This document shows positions 51,796 to 61,953 of a stretch of DNA of 64,000 bases, in pieces. Position 1 is the first letter of the stretch; each line of letters begins with the position of its first letter. This DNA is from an uncultured Lachnospiraceae bacterium (GTDB taxonomy: Bacteria > Bacillota > Clostridia > Lachnospirales > Lachnospiraceae). The stretch spans positions 14,219-78,218 of the forward strand of contig CAJULP010000049.1 in assembly GCA_910587295.1 (NCBI GenBank), written 5' to 3'. A program made the translations under genes and the position numbers. Under the pieces are notes generated by a model. It ran no database searches. It saw only the letters and a list, made by a program, of their open reading frames with translations, and was not told the origin of the DNA.

Positions 51796-53223
51796 CTATT
51801 TAAAGGTTATAAACCCGGAAACCATGCCATCTACCGAAGGCTTGATCTCGTTCATTGCATCCTCCGCCGTCTTTTCCCCAAGCCATACACTGTCCAATGC
51901 GCTTTCAATTACCGCATCTAACCTGGACCAGCCTGCAACACAACTTTCTGGGGCAAGCCGGTATTCATATTCCGTGTACCGGACCGCCGCATCATAAAAG
52001 CCTTCTGTGTGTGAAGTCGTTTCAGGCGATGCCCATGAATTTAAAAGTGCTTCATCCTCATACCATCTTTGCATGATCGGCATCCACAGTCCCGAGGAAT
52101 ACAGCTCTAATGCATTTGCAGGATCGGCAAGATACATCATGAAATCCCATGCAACATCTACATTTTTGCAGGTATTAAAGATTACACATGCTGAAGCTGT
52201 CGTTTCAAAACAAGGCTTTCCGCTAAGGCTCGGAAGACATGCCACATCATAATCAATGTCGATAGCTCCCAAATCCAGATTGGTCCATGTACCGTCACAG
52301 ATAATGGCAACCTGCTTAGACTGCAGAGAAGAGGTTACGCTCATATTGCTTCCTGAGGAAGTAAGGGGATCCGGCGATACGTGATACACATTGATCAGAT
52401 CGCCGATCTTTTGGAGGACATCCACCGTCTTTGGATCCGTCATACTAAATTCCGTTCCATCCTCGTTTAAGACAGACCCTCCATTCTGATAGACAAACGC
52501 TCCCCATGTCATATTATTTTTATCAAAATCAAAACCATATGTGGCAATCCTATCCGGGTCAAAATCCGGACTTTGGGCATTATTCCCATTCTCATCAATT
52601 GTCAGCTTTTGGCATACCTCCACAAATTCATCCCATGAAAGCGCTTCATCCGGGTTGGCAGGAAGGTAATCAACTCCATGTTCATCAAATAAATCCTTAT
52701 TGTAATATAACTGGATCAGCTCATTGGCGATACTCCGCCCGCCGGCATAGCCCTCTGATATCTCAAAGAAACAATTGGGAATAAAGTCCTCCACTTCATA
52801 TCTGTCATCCTTTTCGATCATCTCATACAAATTCACAAAACGGTCTTCATCAGCCCACCCGATAAAATCACTGGGAAACAAATTTGCTATATCCGGCTCA
52901 TCCCCGGACGCAACCATGGCAGTCATTTTTGTTGTGTAATCAGCATTCGGAATGTAAATACACTCAATTTTTACATTAGGATTTTCCTCCTCATACTTAG
53001 CCGCTATTTTCTGCATTGCTTCATTTTCATAAGAAGACCCCCAATATGCATAACGAAGTGTAATATTTTCTTCGCCGGACTGCCCTTGGGATGACAGATT
53101 TTCTCCTCCCTCCGCTTCCTTGGGGCCCTGACCAACATCATTTTTCTCTGATGTATTCCCGCATGCTCCAACCCAAAAAACTGTAATAACCGTCAAAAAA
53201 AGTGCTAATATCTTCTTTTTCAT
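51796..53223 (-). CDS. Extracellular sugar-binding lipoprotein (family 1)
   Basis: Solute-binding lipoprotein, 475 residues from ATG 53223 (AAAGGGG upstream). Signal peptide MKKKILALFLTVITVFWVGAC with lipobox VGAC, then an Asn/Glu/Gly-rich linker. Family 1 features: ITLRYAYWGSSYENEAMQKI, YEEENPNVKIECIYIP, LYYNKDLFDEHGVDYLP, ALSWDEFVEVCQKLT. By context it probably binds an arabinose-containing oligosaccharide. It has no clear -35 box in the 53224-53364 leader, which fits activation by the YesN regulator next door. Confidence 0.93.
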   Translation of the reverse strand: MKKKILALFLTVITVFWVGACGNTSEKNDVGQGPKEAEGGENLSSQGQSGEENITLRYAYWGSSYENEAMQKIAAKYEEENPNVKIECIYIPNADYTTKMTAMVASGDEPDIANLFPSDFIGWADEDRFVNLYEMIEKDDRYEVEDFIPNCFFEISEGYAGGRSIANELIQLYYNKDLFDEHGVDYLPANPDEALSWDEFVEVCQKLTIDENGNNAQSPDFDPDRIATYGFDFDKNNMTWGAFVYQNGGSVLNEDGTEFSMTDPKTVDVLQKIGDLINVYHVSPDPLTSSGSNMSVTSSLQSKQVAIICDGTWTNLDLGAIDIDYDVACLPSLSGKPCFETTASACVIFNTCKNVDVAWDFMMYLADPANALELYSSGLWMPIMQRWYEDEALLNSWASPETTSHTEGFYDAAVRYTEYEYRLAPESCVAGWSRLDAVIESALDSVWLGEKTAEDAMNEIKPSVDGMVSGFITFK

Positions 53224-53364
53224 ATGATACCCCTTTCCGTCTGTCTCTCTATTTTCATGCGCCACGTGACAATAATATTAAAACACCTTTTTTTACATCC
53301 GGGCACCGTCTATTCTCCGCTTTTAAACGCCATTTTATCGCTTTTATCAAACATAAGTCCGGTT

Positions 53365-55176
53365 TTATCCTTCCGGCGGCAAAACGATATAAATTACCGT
53401 TCCATGCGGAAAATTGGAACCAATCTTCATAAAATAGTCCTCCCCATAGATCAGGAACAGCCGGTTTTTTAAATTATTCAAGCCATGATGCTCTTCTTTT
53501 TTCTTTGACCTGTTTTCTTCCTTGTCTATTCCTTTCCCATTATCCCATATCAAAAAGTTTCTCTTTCCGTTTTTCCCTGCCTTTCCCGTGATCTTTATGA
53601 CTCCTCCTTCTTCCATACCTGCAAATCCATGTATCACAGAATTTTCCACCAATGGCTGTAACATGAAAAGAGGAACTTTGGTTTCCAGCAATTCTTCCTG
53701 GACATCAATCTCCACGCAAAAAGCATTATCATATCTTAAATTCATTATGTACAGGTAATGATCCAGATTGCTTAATTCCTCCTTAACGGTCCACCTGTCG
53801 CCTTTGATCTGTAATGTCCTCTGGAGCATTTGCGAAAGCCTTACCAATGCATCACTAATATCCTGTTTCCCACTTTCAATCGCCATCATATTGACCGTAT
53901 TTAAGGTGTTATACAGAAAATGGGGATTCATCTGCATATTCAAAGCCATGATCTGTGTCTCTTTTTCCTTCAGTTTAATTTCGTAGTTTTCCACGATCAG
54001 ACGATGGATCTTTCCATCCATTTCGTTGAATTTGTTTACCAGCATTTTCATATCGTGATCTTCCGTCTCGGGAATGCACAGCATAAACTTCCCTTCTCCA
54101 AGCCGCTTCATCCCGTCTAATACCGTTTGTAAAGTCTTCGTCATACTGCCGGAAAGCATTTTGAGCAGAAGCACAAGAAAAAAGGAACTCAACAGCCCAA
54201 TCACAAAAAGCAGCTGGGGAACTTTTTCCATTGATGCGGTAAACAGGGTGCTTGGAAGCATGATAACCTGTTTCCATCCGGTTAAAGCCTGCGTATCATA
54301 GGCGATAATATATTCCTTTTGACCAATCTTTTTCAGCTCATACCCGGATTCACCCAAAGCGATCCCGGAAAAAGATCTGTCAAATGATGTTGACAAAAGG
54401 GCGTCCTCTTTTGCATATACAATATTTCTATCTTCGTCGATTAAGAAAAAATCTGCACCATCCATAGCCGCCAGTTCGGAAGCTTCCAAAATATCCCCCA
54501 GAAAATCCGGCCGGAAGCTTACAATCAGGATCGGTTTTTCTCTTCCCTTTTCCATATCACAGTTAATCTGTTTTATAGCAGAAAACAGATATGGATAATC
54601 ATACTGTATTCCCTCATACTGACTTAGTCCGTACATTTCTTCGTATCGATAGGTAGGAACCCAGACGATCTTCCCTTTCGCCTGCTTTGCCATCTGAAAC
54701 AAGCTGGACTGCCGAAACTCATCATAGGGAACATACATGGGCGGTTTATAATTAGGGATTGCTGCATTGGGATAATTCCCCACCATCATAAAATAATCCG
54801 TATATAGATGGTAAGAAAAGATTCCGGGAATACTGATAAAATACTGATCCAGGACTGATTTAATATCCAAATTGTGATGCAGTTGTTCTGACTTTTTCAT
54901 GTCTGGATGATTTAACAGATGTTCCTTGAGATTTTTATCCACTGTAAAGATAAGGGCAGATTCCTCTATCCTTTTTAGCTGTATCTCAATAAGCTCATTA
55001 TTTTTCTTTGCGGTTCCCAGCAGATCTGTCATGGCATTATCCAAAATAGTTCTTTTAGATATGAGAAAAGAAAGGCCGGAAAAAAGAACCAACGGCAAGA
55101 TCCCAAATATGACTGCTACCAGAAAAAAACGCATATTAAGGGGCAAGCGCAAGAAAAATGATTTCAATCTATTCAT
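53365..55176 (-). CDS. YesM-family sensor histidine kinase
   Basis: 603 residues. N-terminal helix (about 15-37), a ~270-residue extracellular sensor of dCACHE type, second helix (about 318-340), a HAMP-like linker (LKMLSGSMTKTLQTVLDGMK), then a His_kinase domain with the phospho-His in MQMNPHFLYNTLNTVNM. The HATPase ends with NFLIWDNGKGIDKEEN. It overlaps the response-regulator stop by 8 bp. YesMN pairs normally sense an extracellular sugar and activate a nearby ABC transporter and glycosidase. Confidence 0.95.
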   Translation of the reverse strand: MNRLKSFFLRLPLNMRFFLVAVIFGILPLVLFSGLSFLISKRTILDNAMTDLLGTAKKNNELIEIQLKRIEESALIFTVDKNLKEHLLNHPDMKKSEQLHHNLDIKSVLDQYFISIPGIFSYHLYTDYFMMVGNYPNAAIPNYKPPMYVPYDEFRQSSLFQMAKQAKGKIVWVPTYRYEEMYGLSQYEGIQYDYPYLFSAIKQINCDMEKGREKPILIVSFRPDFLGDILEASELAAMDGADFFLIDEDRNIVYAKEDALLSTSFDRSFSGIALGESGYELKKIGQKEYIIAYDTQALTGWKQVIMLPSTLFTASMEKVPQLLFVIGLLSSFFLVLLLKMLSGSMTKTLQTVLDGMKRLGEGKFMLCIPETEDHDMKMLVNKFNEMDGKIHRLIVENYEIKLKEKETQIMALNMQMNPHFLYNTLNTVNMMAIESGKQDISDALVRLSQMLQRTLQIKGDRWTVKEELSNLDHYLYIMNLRYDNAFCVEIDVQEELLETKVPLFMLQPLVENSVIHGFAGMEEGGVIKITGKAGKNGKRNFLIWDNGKGIDKEENRSKKKEEHHGLNNLKNRLFLIYGEDYFMKIGSNFPHGTVIYIVLPPEG

Positions 55177-56743
55177 CTGGCATTTCCCCCTTTTCTAACA
55201 TTTGATCCCGGAACTTCTGTACGGACATGCCATAACGCTTTTTAAAAAGCTTATTGAAATATTTATAATCCATTATCCCTACTCGGTTTGCAATTTCCAT
55301 ATTTTTCATATTCTTCACTGGCATATATTCCACCGCCTTTTCCATCCGAAGACGGTTTACAAAAGAAATCAAAGTCTCCCCAGTGTACGCTTTGAATATC
55401 GAGCTAAAATAGTTAGGGCTGTAATGATACATTTCCGCCAGGCTATTAAGAGTTATTTCCTCCGTATAATGCTCTTCAATGTAACGGACCGCCTGCCGGA
55501 TCGGCGATACCTGTAATTTCCCTTTTTGGCAATATTGTGCAAGTTTATCCAGCAAACCATAACTTTTTTCTTTCAGTTCCTTATACCTGGCACAAGATTT
55601 CAGTCTGATACATCCGATCATCAACCCTTCCCTTTCCTCATCCGTTACAAACTCATTCAATCCGTCCAAAACCTGAAGGAGTAGGTTCGCCGTTATTTCT
55701 TTTAAAATATCAGGCCGAACCATCCCTTCATATCCTGAATCCACAAAAAAACGCTCAAGTTCTGTTCTGGCCTCTTCCCCCTTCTCTTCCATAATCTGTT
55801 TTCGGATATATTTACTAAACGTAGCAATATTGCCATTTCCATATACCATTTTTTCCCTGCAGTCTTCCGGGTACATCACTTTTCCGTAAGGGCCATAAAA
55901 CAATATTTCTTTCATCCTGCTAAATTCCTTATACACATTACTGACAAGGATCTGTCTGCCATCAAAACTGCTGCTGACCAAAATACTGATATCTTCCCCA
56001 TATTCCTTTTTCATATTTCGCAGAAAACGATCCAAAACCATGGTAATTTCCTGCTTTTCATCAAACAGCAGAATCACCGCCGTTAAAATATTCCCATCCT
56101 TTCTCTCCCTGAAAGTAAATACCCACGCATTTTCCAGATACCGTTTCAACCATAAGGAAGCATTTCCCATCATTTCTTCCTGAATTTCGCTCTCCCCTGC
56201 ATTTGGCATGGATAAATGCAGCAGATATCCGCACCAGAAATCCGGCACATATCCCTCAAGCTCCTTTTCCTCAATTTCACCATATAACCATCTTTTTAAA
56301 AGATGCTCCTTAAAAATATGAAGCGCAGTCAAAAGCCTTCCTTCGTCTGCCGGAAAAGCCTGTTCCCTGCGCTCTTTTCTTTTTGCCGCTGCCTTATTTA
56401 AGATACGGCCCAGTTCCTCTACCGAAACCGGTTTTAATAAATAACCAAATGCCCCAAGATCCAATGCCTCTCTGGCATACTCAAAATCGGCATATACACT
56501 GATAAGAATCATAATAATTTCCGAATCAACCTCCAACAGCCGGTTAGACAGTTCAAGGCCGCTCATTTGAGGCATCCTTATATCAGAAAAGATAATATCC
56601 ACCTCATTATCATGAACATATTCAAGGACCTGCTCCCCGTCTTTCATTGCAATAACTTCATCTTCCGGCCGCAGCCTGCAGATGATCTCCACCAGCCCTT
56701 TTCTTTGTCGGGGTTCGTCATCAACCACAATTATGCGCAACAT
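55169..56743 (-). CDS. YesN-family response regulator with AraC DNA-binding domain
   Basis: 524 residues from ATG 56743 (GGAGGG 7 nt upstream). Receiver at the N-terminus: LRIIVVDDEPRQRKGL, phospho-Asp in VDIIFSDIRMPQMSG, and the Lys in FGYLLKPVSVEEL. A long middle region of about 280 residues leads to the AraC-type double helix-turn-helix (EEITLNSLAEMYHYSPNYFS and MEIANRVGIMDYKYFNKLFK). It probably activates the SBP-permease-GH127 genes downstream. Confidence 0.95.
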   Translation of the reverse strand: MLRIIVVDDEPRQRKGLVEIICRLRPEDEVIAMKDGEQVLEYVHDNEVDIIFSDIRMPQMSGLELSNRLLEVDSEIIMILISVYADFEYAREALDLGAFGYLLKPVSVEELGRILNKAAAKRKERREQAFPADEGRLLTALHIFKEHLLKRWLYGEIEEKELEGYVPDFWCGYLLHLSMPNAGESEIQEEMMGNASLWLKRYLENAWVFTFRERKDGNILTAVILLFDEKQEITMVLDRFLRNMKKEYGEDISILVSSSFDGRQILVSNVYKEFSRMKEILFYGPYGKVMYPEDCREKMVYGNGNIATFSKYIRKQIMEEKGEEARTELERFFVDSGYEGMVRPDILKEITANLLLQVLDGLNEFVTDEEREGLMIGCIRLKSCARYKELKEKSYGLLDKLAQYCQKGKLQVSPIRQAVRYIEEHYTEEITLNSLAEMYHYSPNYFSSIFKAYTGETLISFVNRLRMEKAVEYMPVKNMKNMEIANRVGIMDYKYFNKLFKKRYGMSVQKFRDQMLEKGEMPDE

Positions 56744-56856
56744 AGAGAATCCCTCCATCCCTATACAAAAATAATCAACCTATTTTATCGTATAGCGGAA
56801 CCTTGCTCTAAACAAGTGGAAAATTTACACATCTGCTACTCATATTTTACGGAAAC

Positions 56857-59800
56857 TTACCGGTACACCCCATACCCCTGCACTTCTCTTCCAAAGCCGC
56901 TTTCTTTCAGCGCCTCTTCCGCCCAATCCGGGTACTCTTTGACTAAGATACGTTTTTTATCCGCAAAGACCTGCCCCTTTTTATATTGCTCCACAAACAA
57001 AGAAAGCGCCTCCTTTAGCCCCTCTTTTTCCAACACCCGAAGTGTCTTCCCCTGCCTTTCAAACAGCGCCACCGGCACGCCGCCTTTTAACGCCACCAAA
57101 GTAGTCTGCACATTGGCAAATCCCTCTTCCCTCTGATGGGGCAGAAGTTTTCCCCACGGCTGCATGGGATCAGCCGCATTCATCCAAATAAGGGTTTTCT
57201 CAGGATGGGCAAGCCAGGCTGTGACGCCGCCGAAATCTTCCTTTCGGATGAATTGAGCGCCGGAAAGGCCTTCCACGAAATATCCTCTCCTCACCTGCCC
57301 GGTGTACTCCTGGATACGCAGGATAGACAGCGCTTCTTGCCATGGCAAGCCAAAAACCGCAGCCGTTTCCCTGCACAGTACCTTATACCTCCCAAAGCAG
57401 CGGTCCATCTGCTCTTGCACCGACAGATCCCGCACCGGGCGCACCAGATCCCACCTTCCCGCCTGCAGGGCCTTCACCCGGGCGCCTACCCGTACCCGGG
57501 CTGCGGACTTTTTCGTCTTTTCCCTGCTCTGCCATTGCCGCACCGGCAAAAAACTGTCTGCGCACACGATCCCCTTTTCCATCAGGGAAAACAACGTGTC
57601 ATAAAGAGCTTCTCCTTGAAGTACGCTGTTTAATGCCTGCATAAAACTGGCGCCCCGCCTGGATAAAGCCGTAACGATCAATGTTTCCTTCTCGGACAAT
57701 GATTCCCAATCTATCTGGGGTTCTTTATCCCAGTCAATTTCATCCGTCCGGTCAAAACGGACCTTTCCTTCCTCCATATGCCAGAAAAACTCCCCTTTTG
57801 CCAGAAAGCCATCCAGCAAGCTCTCCCTGTACCCTTTTACCCGATAGGATAATAATTGTTCTTCCCATGCCCCCGCCGAGAAAAACATGCCGGAAAGATC
57901 CGACACCGCCATCCTTAACCCTTCTTCCGGCGGCAGCAAGCGGCAGGCAAGGGAAAGAAGCATGGAAGCATAAGCCGTCGGCGGACAGGTTGAAATCTCT
58001 TCCCTGCGGCTTTTTAACGTCTTAGTCCTTGCCCTTTTATAAAGCTGGGCATGATAATAGATTTCTTCCCCCCGGTCTGCCGCATCCGCATCCTGCTGCC
58101 CCGGCTGACAGATCACTTCCCCGTTCCGGCACAACTCTTCAAGCAATTGCTCCGCGATCGTTTCCGTCCACCCGTACCGCCGGACAACCTGCATCCTGCC
58201 TGCTCCCCCGCGGTAACGGAGCATCCTGCGCAGGATGACAAGCCGCTGCTGCCTGATTTCCTCTTCCGAACAAATATTTTCAGATTCATCCACTTCCAAT
58301 GCCGCCTGATAAACCGGCAGGTGCTCTGCCGCGATCCAAAGTCCCTGCTCCAGATAGACCACCCGGTTTTCCCTGCTCAACGCTTCCAGCCATTCTACCG
58401 GCACATCCAATTCCCCGGCAGCTAAATCCCCTTCTGCCATCAAAAGGGAGTGGAGCTGCTTTTCATCCTTTGGCAGCCTGCTCCTTGCCTGGACCTCCAT
58501 AAGTTCCTTCTCCCCAGGGCGCAGCAGATCCCTTTCTTTTTGCAGGGCTTCCTCCACTGCCCCATAAATCCCTCTTGGCGTAGGCGCATAATCATACATC
58601 ACCGCCGCTTCCTGTCCCCACTGCAAAGGCAGCGACATAGGCGAAGGCGTTTCCGTATAAATCTCCCGAACCATGATCTGGCCGCTTCGGATCTTTTCAA
58701 GCACTTCCCTAACGCCCTGCGCATCCCACAACTGCTCCATGCATTCCTGCATGGTCTCCCTGATCAGCGGATGCTCTCTCTCCCACACCACCTGCTGTAA
58801 CATTTCCGCACTCCTAAGCCGCTGCATCCACAAAGGCTGACGGCCGGAGCCCTTTGCCCCCATCATCAACGCCCTTCCGCAGTTATAGCGGAAGGCCATA
58901 TTAAAGACTGGCATTGACGGGAGCATCGCCGCCAAAAGCCCCTCCGAAGTATCCGGATCAACCCTCTGCAATAACCCTTCCGGCATTGCCCGGTCTCCAT
59001 AAGCATAAAGCAGGAATCCGTCTTCCTCGTCCACACATCCCACTTCCATCCCCATTTCTTCCCTTGCAAGCTGCGCCATAAGCTGGGAAAGAGGCGCATT
59101 GACCCGCCGTCCTAAAATACAGTGGACCATCAGCTGGCTGTTGCCCGACTGATCCTTAAAATGTTCCGCTAAAATAACCTGATCCGTTGGCAGGCAGCCG
59201 GTTGCGGCTATCTGACGCTTTAAATATTCCTCGCCGCCCTTCGCCGCAGACTCATCCAGCCCCAAACGCATAAGGGCCATCCTTAACTGTCCGGTCTCCT
59301 GCGCATCTTGCAGACTGCCCATTATTTTCCCAAATAATTCCCCAGTCTCCCTGCTCCTTCCTTTGATCTCCCCTTTCCAAAAAGGAAGCCTTGCCCCTTC
59401 CACCGGCGCCTGCGTGACCGTCACGGTATCTTGGCTGATGTGCGTTACCTTCCACGCAAAAGCCCCCAGGATAAAGCGATCCCCGGTCTGAGTTTCATAG
59501 ACAAACTCCTCGTCCGCTTCCCCAATCTTAACGCCTTCTTCCGTCCTTACGGTGTAAAGCCCTTTATCCGGGATCGTTCCTCCGGCAGAAATTGCCAGCA
59601 TCCGGCTATAGCCGTCTCCTTCCACCTTGCCATGAATCCGGTCATACAAGATCCTGGACCTTACCGGGATTTCCCTTTGATGCTCATAATCCCCCGCCAG
59701 CATGCGGAGCACCGACTCCACATCCCCCTTCGTCACGTTACGGAAAGGCCAGGCCCTCGGCAGCAATGCCATCACATCGTCCACTTCATAACTTTTAAAT

Positions 59801-61041
59801 GCCGCCATGGAAACTAAATGCTGGGCCAGGATATCCAGACAGCCTTCCGGCGGATTCGTCTTTTCCACCTTCCCTTCCCTTGCAAGCTGTGATGTCATCC
59901 CGCAAAGAATGCTTTCCGCCGCAGTCCTGGGAAACAAGTACATCACGCTGACCCGGCCCGGGTTATGCCCTGCGCGCCCCAGCCTTTGCATGGTGCTTGA
60001 AACCGTCCGCGGGCATCCGACCTGCAGCACTTGCCCGATCTCCCCCACGTCAATCCCAAGCTCCATCGAAGAAGTCGCACATAAAAGCCGGAGCCTTCCA
60101 TCCCGGAGCGCCTCCTCCGTTTCTTTTCTCTGCTCTTTTGACAGACTCCCATGGTGGACCCTGGCAAAATCTTCCCCTCCCATCAGGTTTACATAATATG
60201 CCAGTTTTTCCGCATACCGCCTGCCCTCCACAAAAGCGATCACACTCTTACTTCCCTGACAGTACTGATACACCAGCTCGGAAAGCTCCTGCCAGAGAGG
60301 ATCTTTTCTCCTCTTGCCGCCTCTTACAAAAGAGCCAAGAATCTGCAGCTCGATCTTTTTATCCATGCTTGGCGCCGCAACAATGACCGGATCCGGCGCC
60401 AAATATGCCGCCGCAACGGATAAAGGAGATATCGTAGCCGAAAGCCCGATTCTTTGCAAAGGTCTTCCGCAAAGCCCATCCAGCCTTGCAATTGACAACA
60501 TCAAATGGGCCCCCCGCTTCGTGTCGATCAGTGCGTGAAGCTCGTCGATAATGATCGCTTTCGCTGTACACAGCATGTTCTGCCCCGTTTTACTGGTAAT
60601 CATCAGATAAAGAGATTCCGGTGTGGTGATCAGGATATGGGGCGGCTTTTTTACCATCTGCTGTCTCTCCCGCTGGGTGGTATCCCCGGTGCGGATTGCC
60701 GTCCTGATCAGGTCTTGTCCGCCAATCCCCGCAAGGGGCCTTTTTAAATTTTCCCTGATATCCGCTGCCAAAGATTTAAGGGGCGATACATAAAGCAGAT
60801 ACAATTCCTGTTTCAGTTCACCCTCCATCGCCATTTTCTTTAACTTGTCCAGAAATACCAAAAAAGCGGACAACGTTTTCCCCGTACCGGTAGGCGCCGA
60901 CACAAGCACATGGGCACCCTGCGCAATGGCAGGCCATGCCGCTTCCTGCACCGGCGTAGGACAGCCCAAGGTCTCTTGAAACCAGTCCGATGTACTTTGG
61001 GAAAATAACTGTAGACAATTTAACATCTCTTTTTCTTCCAT
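56857..61041 (-). CDS. lhr: Lhr-type large ATP-dependent helicase
   Basis: Superfamily 2 DNA/RNA helicase, 1394 residues, close to long Lhr proteins (~1500). Q-like PTPVQEAAW, Walker A VSAPTGTGKTLSAF near residue 49, DELH box in AIIIDELHALIDTKRG, SATISPL, and the C-terminal helicase motifs LLCATSSMELGIDVGEIGQV and RLGRAGHNPGR. The Lhr-core winged helix and domain IV follow, then a C-terminal extension of about 550 residues as in Lhr-CTD proteins, which in E. coli contains winged-helix repeats and a uracil-glycosylase activity. It has its own promoter upstream and is flanked by unrelated genes. Confidence 0.93.
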   Translation of the reverse strand: MEEKEMLNCLQLFSQSTSDWFQETLGCPTPVQEAAWPAIAQGAHVLVSAPTGTGKTLSAFLVFLDKLKKMAMEGELKQELYLLYVSPLKSLAADIRENLKRPLAGIGGQDLIRTAIRTGDTTQRERQQMVKKPPHILITTPESLYLMITSKTGQNMLCTAKAIIIDELHALIDTKRGAHLMLSIARLDGLCGRPLQRIGLSATISPLSVAAAYLAPDPVIVAAPSMDKKIELQILGSFVRGGKRRKDPLWQELSELVYQYCQGSKSVIAFVEGRRYAEKLAYYVNLMGGEDFARVHHGSLSKEQRKETEEALRDGRLRLLCATSSMELGIDVGEIGQVLQVGCPRTVSSTMQRLGRAGHNPGRVSVMYLFPRTAAESILCGMTSQLAREGKVEKTNPPEGCLDILAQHLVSMAAFKSYEVDDVMALLPRAWPFRNVTKGDVESVLRMLAGDYEHQREIPVRSRILYDRIHGKVEGDGYSRMLAISAGGTIPDKGLYTVRTEEGVKIGEADEEFVYETQTGDRFILGAFAWKVTHISQDTVTVTQAPVEGARLPFWKGEIKGRSRETGELFGKIMGSLQDAQETGQLRMALMRLGLDESAAKGGEEYLKRQIAATGCLPTDQVILAEHFKDQSGNSQLMVHCILGRRVNAPLSQLMAQLAREEMGMEVGCVDEEDGFLLYAYGDRAMPEGLLQRVDPDTSEGLLAAMLPSMPVFNMAFRYNCGRALMMGAKGSGRQPLWMQRLRSAEMLQQVVWEREHPLIRETMQECMEQLWDAQGVREVLEKIRSGQIMVREIYTETPSPMSLPLQWGQEAAVMYDYAPTPRGIYGAVEEALQKERDLLRPGEKELMEVQARSRLPKDEKQLHSLLMAEGDLAAGELDVPVEWLEALSRENRVVYLEQGLWIAAEHLPVYQAALEVDESENICSEEEIRQQRLVILRRMLRYRGGAGRMQVVRRYGWTETIAEQLLEELCRNGEVICQPGQQDADAADRGEEIYYHAQLYKRARTKTLKSRREEISTCPPTAYASMLLSLACRLLPPEEGLRMAVSDLSGMFFSAGAWEEQLLSYRVKGYRESLLDGFLAKGEFFWHMEEGKVRFDRTDEIDWDKEPQIDWESLSEKETLIVTALSRRGASFMQALNSVLQGEALYDTLFSLMEKGIVCADSFLPVRQWQSREKTKKSAARVRVGARVKALQAGRWDLVRPVRDLSVQEQMDRCFGRYKVLCRETAAVFGLPWQEALSILRIQEYTGQVRRGYFVEGLSGAQFIRKEDFGGVTAWLAHPEKTLIWMNAADPMQPWGKLLPHQREEGFANVQTTLVALKGGVPVALFERQGKTLRVLEKEGLKEALSLFVEQYKKGQVFADKKRILVKEYPDWAEEALKESGFGREVQGYGVYR

Positions 61042-61099
61042 TTGTCTGTATCCTTCATTTGATTAACTGCCAATTATATCTATAGGAACCTGATATCAA

Positions 61100-61129
61100 A
61101 TTGTACCATACTCCCAGCGGTCATATCAA
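61100..61129 (-). promoter_or_regulatory. Promoter of the lhr gene
   Basis: On the minus strand TTGATA (61124-61129), an 18-nt spacer and TACAAT (61100-61105). A 7-bp inverted repeat ATCAAAT (61125-61131) and ATTTGAT (61138-61144) overlaps the -35 and might be an operator. Confidence 0.6.
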
Positions 61130-61154
61130 ATCATAGTATTTGATTTAAGCCTTA

Positions 61155-61949
61155 TCACGACCCGCAAGACTTATAGTTTTTTACCCCAGCGCACCACGCC
61201 ATATAACAGACCGCTAAAAACACAACTATCCCCACCGGGTAAAAGGCCATGCTCCATCTGTTTGTTTTTCCAAGCAGGTACTGTAACGGATAATATTGGA
61301 CCAGCGTATACGGAACAATATAAGTACAAAAACCCATGATTCCTTTCCCGTAAATATCAAGAGGATACTTCCCGTGGGATTTTGCCCCGTAAGTAAGGAC
61401 ATTGATAAACGATGTATCTTCAATAGTGAAAAAGCAGGAACTTGCGCCAAGCATAAACAGCCCGACAAAAAGTAATGTTCCGCCCGTAACCATCAGTGCC
61501 AATGTAAAATACGCCATCACGCCCCATTCTGCCTGGCTGTTTTTTATTCCTATGACCAGAGTGACCACCGCAGTAATCATAGGGCCCGTCCTTCCTATTT
61601 CAAATTTATTTCCCATCACCTGCAGGATAGGGCTTATGGGCCTTACAAGCATCCTGTCAAATTCCCCTCTTTTCACCGTACCGGAAAACACCTGAAATCC
61701 ATTTCCAAACAGTTCCGCAAAGGTAAAAGACATTTGCATGATGGAAAAGCAAAGCAGCACATCCCCGTAGGAATATCCCTTAATGTTGATCAGATTGGAA
61801 AACAAAAATTTGATCGCAACAAACTCATTAAATGCCAACAGGAACCTGCCAGCTATCATTAATAAAAAAGACACTTTATACTGCATTACACTTTTCAGGC
61901 ACATAGACGCATATCGGAAATACAAGACCATATTTCTCTTAATCTTCAT
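61155..61949 (-). CDS. ABC-2 type membrane permease, second of a pair
   Basis: 264 residues from ATG 61949 (GGAGG 8 nt upstream; the frame extends 8 codons further). About six membrane helices. The segment FGNGFQVFSGTVKRGEFDRM with LVRPISPILQVMGN is characteristic of the DUF990-like ABC-2 permeases that occur in pairs with a YxlF-type ATPase. It overlaps nothing but begins within 5 bp of the partner permease stop. The exported substrate is unknown, and no ATPase gene is adjacent. Confidence 0.88.
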   Translation of the reverse strand: MKIKRNMVLYFRYASMCLKSVMQYKVSFLLMIAGRFLLAFNEFVAIKFLFSNLINIKGYSYGDVLLCFSIMQMSFTFAELFGNGFQVFSGTVKRGEFDRMLVRPISPILQVMGNKFEIGRTGPMITAVVTLVIGIKNSQAEWGVMAYFTLALMVTGGTLLFVGLFMLGASSCFFTIEDTSFINVLTYGAKSHGKYPLDIYGKGIMGFCTYIVPYTLVQYYPLQYLLGKTNRWSMAFYPVGIVVFLAVCYMAWCAGVKNYKSCGS

Positions 61950-61953
61950 CCCA

